From the NCBI GenBank assembly GCA_014729675.1, contig WJJM01000014.1, positions 1 to 33,247 on the forward strand: DNA of 33,247 bases, in the 5' to 3' direction. The first letter of the stretch is position 1. Each line of letters starts with the position of its first letter. The notes under the pieces were generated by a model, which saw only the letters and a program-made list of their open reading frames with translations, was not told the origin of the DNA and ran no database searches. This document shows positions 25,232 through 33,247 of the stretch, piece after piece. The DNA comes from Candidatus Woesearchaeota archaeon. Lineage in GTDB: Archaea > Nanobdellota > Nanobdellia > Woesearchaeales > WJKL01. A program made the position numbers and the translations under genes.

Positions 25232-25762
25232 TTATCCTGCTGTCTTTAGCTTGTTTTTTGCCCTGTTATGGACTGTCCAGATTGTTTTTTCATCTCTTTG
25301 GATAATGTCTCCTATATCATGATATGAAAGATCATAATTATCTTTTAAGTATGTTACTGTTGATTCCAAGATGCTTAAATTGGTATTTAATGCTGATACA
25401 GGGATGTTGTATCTTGTCTCCTCTGCTTTGAGTTTTTCAGGGAGTTTTTTTACAGCATTTTTGTATGCCTGCCATACTGTCTTATCGGATCTTCCCAACA
25501 AAGCAGCAATCTTCTTATAGCTGTAATCAAGATTTTCCTTCATATATTTTACCTCTGTTTCCAAAGGGGAAAGTTTTTTGTTGAATATTGAACAAGGGAT
25601 CGAGATGTCCTGCTTGAGCTTATTTATCAGGTCTGCAGCAGGAAGATGGTATCTTTCCTTAAGCTTGTTAAGCAGAATCCTGAAAAGCTGGAAATCTTCA
25701 TCATCCTGAAGCCTGGCTTTATTAAAATGCTTTGCTGTATCCTGTTCTTCTTGTTTTTTCAT
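25232..25762 (-). CDS. tandem helix-turn-helix protein (sigma-70 region 4-like repeats), putative regulator (176 aa)
   Basis: LSPLETEVKYMKENLDYSYKKIAALLGRSDKTVWQAYKNAVKKL and LSILESTVTYLKDNYDLSYHDIGDIIQRDEKTIWTVHNRAKNKL. Confidence 0.8.
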   Translation of the reverse strand: MKKQEEQDTAKHFNKARLQDDEDFQLFRILLNKLKERYHLPAADLINKLKQDISIPCSIFNKKLSPLETEVKYMKENLDYSYKKIAALLGRSDKTVWQAYKNAVKKLPEKLKAEETRYNIPVSALNTNLSILESTVTYLKDNYDLSYHDIGDIIQRDEKTIWTVHNRAKNKLKTAG

Positions 25763-28700
25763 CTAATCGCTCTTTATATCAATAGTGTTATTGTATGTTT
25801 GCGCTTTTGTTTCAGAAGGTATTGTTCCTCTGAAGTATAATGAAACTGTTTCAGCAGGAGCTAAATTGTTTAATTCCTGGATCTGCAGATATCCCGAGGT
25901 TATAGATGTGAAACTGTCTCCTGTATCTGAGTAAGTTGCGTTGCTGATGCTTATGTTGTATGAAGAATCTGAGACACCTATGAAATCTGTTCCTCTTATG
26001 CTTATGTTTATAGGTGTATTCCCTGTATTTTTTATAGTTAAAGGATAAGCTGTTGAAGAATTGATATTTTGGCCTGGAATTCCAGTGAAATTAATATTGT
26101 ATGAGCTTATCGAGTGGGCTGTTAAATCATTATAATAATAGCTGGAATTTTCATTGTCTGTTGAGCCAGTTGAGTTTATATCGATGCTTATGTTCCAATA
26201 GCCTGGATTCCTGAAGTATTCCATGTCCCACTCTGCTGTGCATTGCGTTATCCCTGCAAGCTGCTGTATCTCTCCGGTTATTATAGATAATGTAGGGACT
26301 GTATATGAACCTGAAGAGTTCCAGATACGGATACTGCATGCATCTATCTCTGATGAATTTGTTATGTTTGCTGCTAAGTTTACAGTTACATTTGAGGATT
26401 CTATAGGGTTTATCTGTGTTCCATCTGTGAATTCATCATCATCAGGAGTTATTGAGATTGAGGTTATGTTTAAGGTTGAAGTTAAATGGCTTCTTTTTGA
26501 TATGGAAAGATCATCTATTTCTAAAGAGCCGAAATTCGCGCTGTTAAGTTCATCAAGATATATCCTTACTGTATCAAGAGAAACATCATTGTCAAAGCCT
26601 ATATCACTTTCCTGCAGCTGCCCATCTATATATACATCATAAGAATAATCGCTTATATCCACTATCACGCTTATAACTGCATCATTATCGCTTACAACTG
26701 CAATCTGATTAACAGAAGCTCCATTTACATAACCAAATCCTTCATGATCATCCATACCATGGTCAGGGCCAGCCCATTTTAGATTAACTCCAACTCCTGC
26801 ATTGTCATCTCCTTCTGAAAACTCGCTGCTTTTTCCAAGCTGCATAAATGCTTCATACCAGCTTTCACTGCCAGTCCTTTCAAAATCAAAGACAAATGTC
26901 CAATTTAATGTTCCTGATGACTGTTCTGTAAATGAGTGAGAAACCAACGGCTGATGGTCATTATCATTGGAATCAAAGCTAAGCCTGTTTGAATCTATCT
27001 TTGCCTCTGCTCCTGACAAGCTGTCTGATTCTGACCAGCTATTTCCGACAGTATTGCTATTATCCCTGTTAAAATCATCTGAGAACAGGCTGCTCCATTC
27101 TGATGGAGTTCCATTTACTGTGTAGTTCATGGTTGGAGAGGAATTATACATGTTATTTGAACCGTTTCCATAAGCACCCCAATAATACTCATATGTCCCG
27201 CTTGAGGGCATATCTACTGACACTGAATATTGGCTTGAGATGATAGAAAAGTTATCAAAGTGAACTTCGCATAATGTTCCTGCATTATGGGATGTTTCTA
27301 TAATGCCTACATCCTGTGCTGCAGCTGCAGAGGATAATTCAACAGTATCTACTGTTGTCCAGCTTATTCCATCTGTAGAGCATTCTCCTGTAAATGTTGT
27401 TCCTTGTTTGGTCAACCTAAGATGCATAGGGTATGTGCCTGAGCATGCTGCATCACTGCTATAATCAAGATATCCATTATCATCTTCATCAGCCTGCAGC
27501 CTTACACTGTTTCCAGGTGTAACTGCTACAACAACATAACCTGCTGAACTTCCACTTTGGGTCATGTCATTTCTTGCAGTTATTCCTGCTTTTGCCCAAT
27601 CATCTGTGTCTTCCTGGGATGCTACAATAACTTCTGCAGTCCAGTCTCCTGAGATATCATCTTTGAATACTGCGCCGTATCCATCATCCCCTGTCCAGAT
27701 ATCTTCTCCGTTTGCGTCTATTATAAGCTCCCCCTCTGATTCTGAAAAGCTTGTTCCGCTGATGCCATCTGCATCATGGGTTTCCCAACTATCATCTATA
27801 CTTCCATCGTCGAAAGTATCTTCTGTATATCCTTCTGCAGAATGGTTTTGTCCATCTATGTAAAGGAAAACAGTGCCGTTTGTAGATTCAACAGTTACAT
27901 TAAATACAGCTATTCCTGAATCTGTTAATGCGCCATTATTGTCTTCATAATTACTAAATTTTGGATAGTTATTGTCAATACAGTCAGATGTTGAACTTGT
28001 ATCTTTTACATCGGTATCATTGATATTTCCGTTAGTGTCTTTAGTATGTATTGTGATATTATAACTTATTCCGCAACTTAGATCAGTATAATTATAATGG
28101 TTGTTTGAAGTATTCTGTATATTAACTCCATCCAAGTATATGATGTTTTCACTGAAGTCTTCATCTGAAGGATTTATCCATGTCCAGTATATCCAGTCAG
28201 TTCCTTTGCTTTGGTTGTTTAGGCCTGTTATTGAATCAGGGAGATTTGAGCATGAACCAGTCTGATAGCTATAATAGGTTGTATTTGATGCTTCTCCGCA
28301 ATTATTTTCATCATATTGTGTCCTGTTTCTTTCCTGGCTTATCGTATCATTCTCATAGCAGACAGATGTGTTATACCAGGGGGTCCAGGATGTGTTTACA
28401 AGGCTTGTAATACATGAGCTTATAGTAAGATCAATACTTGGATCGTAATAATCTGAATAATTATTGCTGCCGTTTAAATCAATTGCTCTGCATTTCAAGT
28501 CAATATTTGATTGTTCTGTGATGTTTGAAATGTCCCATGTATGTGAACTTCCATCTGTATGGTTTCCAAGATTATGCCATGAATAACTGCTTGTTGAAGC
28601 AGGCTCAAATGATGCTATTATTCCTGTTCCTCTGTAATTATCAGTCTCTGAGCCTCTTGCCCTGAACTGCCTGTTTGTCTGAGAAGATGTTGAAGATATC

Positions 28701-31700
28701 CAATAAGCTGTAGCTAGGACTGCAGAGCTTGGGTTGTTGCTGTCAGTGGCCTCTGTCATCTCTATTTCAGGGCTTAATCCATCGTCGCTATCTTCTGTGG
28801 GATTAGTATCCCAATCGTCATCATTATATGAACCTCCCCTGCCGCTTGCTGCTCCAAAAACAACTATGCCATCTTGAGGGATATCTATCACTGCAGGATA
28901 TATCTCTGCCTCTGCAGCACTTGTATCTTCAATTTGGCTGTCATATGGGACGCCATCTTTTACATTATAGAACACCAAAACATCCATTGCCCATCCTGAA
29001 TCACCGCCACTGTAAGATATTGTCTGGCTTCCTGACAGGCTGCCAAGATCAGATTCTGTAAAGTAATGCATTTCCTGGTGATTCCCTGCTCCAACATCAT
29101 TGTCTGCTACTTTTAACTGATTAGCACTATTTCCGCTTATTGACACAGTTCCCTGGAATGAAGATCCTGGAGTAGATTCATCATCAAGAATTGCAACAAC
29201 CAATCTGTTGTTTCCTGGCTCCCCTATATCAATAGTATGAGAAGTTCCTGTACTTCCGCTAGCTCTTTGAAATTCTATTGTAGAAGAGCTTCCTTCTGAT
29301 GAGTTGTATTTACCCCACAAATTATATATTATTGTATCATTATCAGAATCTGTTGATCCAGAACATTGTATTTCAACATCTTCGTAGAAGGTATCATTGC
29401 AAGTTCCGCCATTGCAAGTTATTGAAGTTGGTATTGTAGGGGCTTGATTTACTTTATCAACTATAGTAATATTTACTTTCTCAGTCTGATTACTGATCGA
29501 AAGATCGCTTGTCAAATTTGCATAAACAAAAAATTCATAAGTCGAGTTTGCAGTTCCAGTTGCATTTACCCAAAAAGTTACTAACTCTGATTCATCATCA
29601 CTTAAATTAATTGTATAAGGATTACTTGATTTATTTGTATAAAAAGGATTTCCAGAACCTACAGGAATTATCCCTTTTCCTGAACCACCATCATAAGTCC
29701 ATCTCACATAAAGTTTTGGAGCAAGAGAACTATCATCATTGAAATCCTCAATATCTTCGTGTCTTCCATCTCCAGAAGTTATTCCCCTAATCTCAAAACC
29801 CATGTAATTTCCAATTTCCCAATCTTGCTTGTCAACAATGTGCTGAACTAGATCAGTAATATCAGAAGAGTCTTGCCAACCTTCTGAAAATCCATCTTCA
29901 GGAATACTCCAAGAAACAGTCGTCCCCCAATAACTCCTATCTCTAATGTCATCAGCATCACCATTGAAAGCAGAAACATCATCATTATCCTCAACACTGA
30001 TCCTTGCAGTGTAAGATCCATCATCGCCATAATAGTCGTCTTCACCAATGTATAGAGAAAGATAAGCCTCATCTATAGTGGCTCCCTGAGGAATATCAGG
30101 ATCAAACTGATAACCACCAACATCCCACCAATCTGCATCACCAAAATAATTTGAATTAATGCTTCCAGAATCTCCATCATCCCAAGCATCACGATTATTA
30201 GCATCAATTTGAAATGTGTCAAATTCTTGAGGATCAAGAGTAACATTAATTTCACCACAATCTCTACCAGAGCAAGAAACATTGACCGTAAACTCATTAA
30301 ATTCGTCCTTTGTAAAATTACTATCACCCACTGGATCAACTAACTCAATCCCTATACTTGCATTTATAGAATTCTCTCCAACACAACTAATTTCAACATC
30401 ATCAATATATGTTTCATCATTTGAATAACTCACATAAGCCTCGAATCTCATTGAAAAATCATCTGCTAAATAACCATCTAAATCTATTTCAACATCATGC
30501 CAATTAATATCATCATCTCCATCTTCAACATACCAAATTTCATTATTCCAAGAACCATCATAAATATCTAAAGAAAGTTTATCTTCATCCTCATAACTAG
30601 ATAAATAATAAGAAAAGCTCAAAGTACAGTTAGTTTGACCAGATAAATCTAAACTATTTGTAAGAGTTATAAATGAACCTTCATAATTCCACCATTCAGA
30701 ATCTCCATCAGCATGTGCAGAATAAGAACCATGTCCAGAATCAGGAGCAGGATCTGTTCTCCATTCATTATCTCCAGATTCAGTCCAGTTGCTCAAGCTA
30801 TTGTGCTCAAAATCATCATAGAATAGTACGGTTGAAGATTCTGCTGCTGAATCATATGTTACATTAAAAAATAAAACATCCCATGTGGTTGTTTCTGTTG
30901 AGGGCGGTCCGGGATCTTCTCTTGCATTCTCAGATTTTGCTTTTGCTCTTGTTCCTGAAGCTCCGAAGAAATTCTCACATGACCATGACTCTAATTCGGT
31001 TACATCTGTACAGGTTACTCCTGGATTTGCTGATGTTCCAGGACAGGTTGTTGTTACAGCAGTATAGCTGGAATCTCCATCTGCATCAACACTGATATCA
31101 CAGTCCGTAGGGGCTGTATCAGAAGTCCACCATTCATAACAGATCTCTACATTTGTTATTGATTCGCAGTCAGTTATGCTGCTGTTTACGCTTTCTATCC
31201 TTATACCAGCATATTTATTTTGGTCTTGTTTATTGTAGGTGTGTGTCTCTGTTGTTCCGTCATCCTGCTCAAGACTTGCACCGCCGGCATCATCGCAGCT
31301 GCTTCCAAAACTTCCTTTTGGGTCTTCATCTTCAGCAGAACAGCTGTTTATTGTCTCTCCAAATCCAGGGTCTTGCGGCGTTAAAGTAAAGGTATATTCC
31401 TGTCCAGGGGTGAGATTTGTCTTAATCAAAGTCCAGTTTCCAAAACATGTTTGGGTCGTAAAATTCCAAGATTTACATTTATATAATGAAGTTCCAGTTG
31501 CTGTTACTGTAACTGTTGCATTTGTGAAGTTAAGATTTGTTGGATCAATAGCATATGTTTCTTTATATTGCGTTAGGTTCTTTTCTGTTTCATTTACATC
31601 ATCAATCCTGAAGTCCTCTATAAAATCTTCATAGACTTCCATGTCCCTGAACTCTATCTCTTTTACAGGATGATTCTCTAAATTAACCTTTATATTGTAT

Positions 31701-33247
31701 TCTCCTTCATCTATTGTTTTTTCTGGCTCATTTTTTTGTTTTACTGATCTTGTTTGTTCTGTTAAACTGTCAATGAGTTCGATGCTTGAATTTATTGTTT
31801 GATTTTTGGCATCCCTTACATTAGACTTTAATCTTATCTTCTTTGCCTCCCCAAACTCAAAAGCTTCTGTATGTGAGCCAACTAATATCCTGAAACGTTC
31901 ATTATCGTAGTTGTATACTTTCAATGTGATAATCTCATGCTCTGAAGCTATATCTTTGTCAAGAGTGTAGTTTGTTATCCTTCCTTTTACAAAGATAGGC
32001 AAAGGCTGATAATAATCATGATGGAATATTACTGTCAAAGTTTTTGTCTGGTTGTCATAGGAAGTTGAATCAAGGATAGCATCATATCTTGCGTCTTCCT
32101 TTACTTTCTTGTATGTTATGTTTGTCCTGTTCTCTGTGCCTATTGTTTCCATGAATGCTACTTCCCCCTCTGAAGAGCCTATAAATACAGAATAAAGCCC
32201 ATCTATATCTTTTACATATTCAAATGCAGACCTGCAACCCCTCCATCTGTAGCTCCAATCAGGACATTTATAGAGCCTGGATCCTTTTGAGACAACAGTG
32301 ATGTTAACATCGGAATAAGGCACGTTTGATCTTAAAGCATAACTTTGTACAACATTGTCCATCTCAACCTGATCTTGATCAAGCTCTATGAACTTGTTTG
32401 AATCTTCCTGGATAGAAGCTGAAGTTAAGGTTATACTTTTTAATATGTGCTCATGAGGCGTAATATTGATATCATATTCTCCCTGCATTATCCTTACAGT
32501 GTTGTTGCTTTTTGTTGAATTTACAAACTCATTCTTAGGGGAGATGCTTATATCTGAGATTATCTCTTCATCTTCATGAGACATCACGCTGAACTTGAAC
32601 TGAACTGGGACTTTTGTTGTGTTCTTTAGGGTATAGCCTATGCTGCCTATCTCAAGCATCCCTGAGTCTATCTCAAAGATAATCTTATAATCTGTATGAT
32701 TCAGGCTGGATGGAAGGGAACATGTATCTTTGCAGAGATTTTCAAAGCTAAACTTTTTTACAGATCCTGCTTTTTCAGGGTTAAAAACAGCATTTGCAGA
32801 AGCGATTATCTTTACTTTTTCATCCTTTATCCTTATCCTTGCTGCTCTTTTCTGCTCTCCTGAATAAGAGAAGTGCATAGGAATCTTTATCTTTGAAGTG
32901 CCGATAGGAATGTTTTTTGAAGAAGGCAGTTTTAGGACGTATGTATCCTCATATCCTTCTATATCCAATAATAGGTATCTTAGATCTATAGGCTGTATCT
33001 CATCATTAGTTATATCTAATAAAATCTCTGTTATAGTCCCCCATGAGCCTTTCCAGTCATGGGAAAATGTTGCATTTGTTATGATGACATGCTTATATGC
33101 GGCTATCTCTGTTATGTTCTTAAGTTCTATTGTTTTATTTTCAGGCTCAATAGTTATGTTTTCTTCAGGCTCTGATATGTTTATATCTACATTTTGGGTG
33201 ATGTTTTGGGTGATGTTTTGGGTGATGTTTTGGGTGATGTTTTGGGT
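25763..33247 (-). CDS. giant surface protein, N-terminus beyond window edge (>2,495 aa): multiple lectin-like, MAM-like and DNRLRE-like modules and duplicated N-proximal modules
   Basis: The listed ORF starts at TTG 32968 but the frame stays open to 33247 (TQNITQNITQNITQNITQNVDINISEPEENITIEPENKT...YLLLDIEGYED), so the CDS is partial. Confidence 0.88.
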   Translation of the reverse strand, partial: TQNITQNITQNITQNITQNVDINISEPEENITIEPENKTIELKNITEIAAYKHVIITNATFSHDWKGSWGTITEILLDITNDEIQPIDLRYLLLDIEGYEDTYVLKLPSSKNIPIGTSKIKIPMHFSYSGEQKRAARIRIKDEKVKIIASANAVFNPEKAGSVKKFSFENLCKDTCSLPSSLNHTDYKIIFEIDSGMLEIGSIGYTLKNTTKVPVQFKFSVMSHEDEEIISDISISPKNEFVNSTKSNNTVRIMQGEYDINITPHEHILKSITLTSASIQEDSNKFIELDQDQVEMDNVVQSYALRSNVPYSDVNITVVSKGSRLYKCPDWSYRWRGCRSAFEYVKDIDGLYSVFIGSSEGEVAFMETIGTENRTNITYKKVKEDARYDAILDSTSYDNQTKTLTVIFHHDYYQPLPIFVKGRITNYTLDKDIASEHEIITLKVYNYDNERFRILVGSHTEAFEFGEAKKIRLKSNVRDAKNQTINSSIELIDSLTEQTRSVKQKNEPEKTIDEGEYNIKVNLENHPVKEIEFRDMEVYEDFIEDFRIDDVNETEKNLTQYKETYAIDPTNLNFTNATVTVTATGTSLYKCKSWNFTTQTCFGNWTLIKTNLTPGQEYTFTLTPQDPGFGETINSCSAEDEDPKGSFGSSCDDAGGASLEQDDGTTETHTYNKQDQNKYAGIRIESVNSSITDCESITNVEICYEWWTSDTAPTDCDISVDADGDSSYTAVTTTCPGTSANPGVTCTDVTELESWSCENFFGASGTRAKAKSENAREDPGPPSTETTTWDVLFFNVTYDSAAESSTVLFYDDFEHNSLSNWTESGDNEWRTDPAPDSGHGSYSAHADGDSEWWNYEGSFITLTNSLDLSGQTNCTLSFSYYLSSYEDEDKLSLDIYDGSWNNEIWYVEDGDDDINWHDVEIDLDGYLADDFSMRFEAYVSYSNDETYIDDVEISCVGENSINASIGIELVDPVGDSNFTKDEFNEFTVNVSCSGRDCGEINVTLDPQEFDTFQIDANNRDAWDDGDSGSINSNYFGDADWWDVGGYQFDPDIPQGATIDEAYLSLYIGEDDYYGDDGSYTARISVEDNDDVSAFNGDADDIRDRSYWGTTVSWSIPEDGFSEGWQDSSDITDLVQHIVDKQDWEIGNYMGFEIRGITSGDGRHEDIEDFNDDSSLAPKLYVRWTYDGGSGKGIIPVGSGNPFYTNKSSNPYTINLSDDESELVTFWVNATGTANSTYEFFVYANLTSDLSISNQTEKVNITIVDKVNQAPTIPTSITCNGGTCNDTFYEDVEIQCSGSTDSDNDTIIYNLWGKYNSSEGSSSTIEFQRASGSTGTSHTIDIGEPGNNRLVVAILDDESTPGSSFQGTVSISGNSANQLKVADNDVGAGNHQEMHYFTESDLGSLSGSQTISYSGGDSGWAMDVLVFYNVKDGVPYDSQIEDTSAAEAEIYPAVIDIPQDGIVVFGAASGRGGSYNDDDWDTNPTEDSDDGLSPEIEMTEATDSNNPSSAVLATAYWISSTSSQTNRQFRARGSETDNYRGTGIIASFEPASTSSYSWHNLGNHTDGSSHTWDISNITEQSNIDLKCRAIDLNGSNNYSDYYDPSIDLTISSCITSLVNTSWTPWYNTSVCYENDTISQERNRTQYDENNCGEASNTTYYSYQTGSCSNLPDSITGLNNQSKGTDWIYWTWINPSDEDFSENIIYLDGVNIQNTSNNHYNYTDLSCGISYNITIHTKDTNGNINDTDVKDTSSTSDCIDNNYPKFSNYEDNNGALTDSGIAVFNVTVESTNGTVFLYIDGQNHSAEGYTEDTFDDGSIDDSWETHDADGISGTSFSESEGELIIDANGEDIWTGDDGYGAVFKDDISGDWTAEVIVASQEDTDDWAKAGITARNDMTQSGSSAGYVVVAVTPGNSVRLQADEDDNGYLDYSSDAACSGTYPMHLRLTKQGTTFTGECSTDGISWTTVDTVELSSAAAAQDVGIIETSHNAGTLCEVHFDNFSIISSQYSVSVDMPSSGTYEYYWGAYGNGSNNMYNSSPTMNYTVNGTPSEWSSLFSDDFNRDNSNTVGNSWSESDSLSGAEAKIDSNRLSFDSNDNDHQPLVSHSFTEQSSGTLNWTFVFDFERTGSESWYEAFMQLGKSSEFSEGDDNAGVGVNLKWAGPDHGMDDHEGFGYVNGASVNQIAVVSDNDAVISVIVDISDYSYDVYIDGQLQESDIGFDNDVSLDTVRIYLDELNSANFGSLEIDDLSISKRSHLTSTLNITSISITPDDDEFTDGTQINPIESSNVTVNLAANITNSSEIDACSIRIWNSSGSYTVPTLSIITGEIQQLAGITQCTAEWDMEYFRNPGYWNISIDINSTGSTDNENSSYYYNDLTAHSISSYNINFTGIPGQNINSSTAYPLTIKNTGNTPINISIRGTDFIGVSDSSYNISISNATYSDTGDSFTSITSGYLQIQELNNLAPAETVSLYFRGTIPSETKAQTYNNTIDIKSD
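33193..33247 (-). repeat. 12-bp tandem repeat, ~4.6 copies, reaching the window edge
   Basis: (tttgggtgatgt)n on +; encodes (TQNI)n on -, in frame with the giant gene. Confidence 0.85.

Overview
AT-rich archaeal window; gene content and synteny suggest a DPANN-type lineage (inference only). The first ~4.6 kb (+ strand) is a housekeeping block: FKBP/SlyD-type prolyl isomerase, FtsZ, SecE/Sec61-gamma, Spt5/NusG and ribosomal protein L11 with a long charged C-terminal extension. From ~4.6 kb to the right edge everything is on the - strand, and ~28 kb looks like one cell-surface island. It holds giant multidomain surface proteins (>2,495 aa and open at the window edge, 1777 aa, 1589 aa, 855 aa) with DUF2341, LamG-like, FN3/Ig-like, MopE-type D/N/C-rich and DNRLRE-like modules. 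It also holds small membrane-anchored or secreted proteins, two cytoplasmic coiled-coil proteins, a tandem-HTH protein, and a HerA/VirB4-type ATPase fused through a TM helix to a ~450 aa ectodomain. Translationally coupled upstream of that ATPase is a 48-aa AbrB/MazE-like protein absent from the supplied ORF track. Main signals: (1) the AbrB - ectodomain/TM/HerA - coiled-coil - TM gene cluster embedded in the adhesin island; (2) four 16-bp operator-like repeats (TGTTATAnnrGTTAAC) at 40/50/40-bp phasing in the promoter of the 92aa-1589aa-1777aa operon; (3) an L11 leader holding two micro-ORFs that copy the L11 start site ('AAATGTCAAAA', Met-Ser-Lys), each inside a hairpin; (4) codon-usage mosaics inside two giant genes suggesting domain-level horizontal transfer; (5) sequence motifs shared across the island's proteins. 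No rRNA, tRNA or CRISPR array was recognised.
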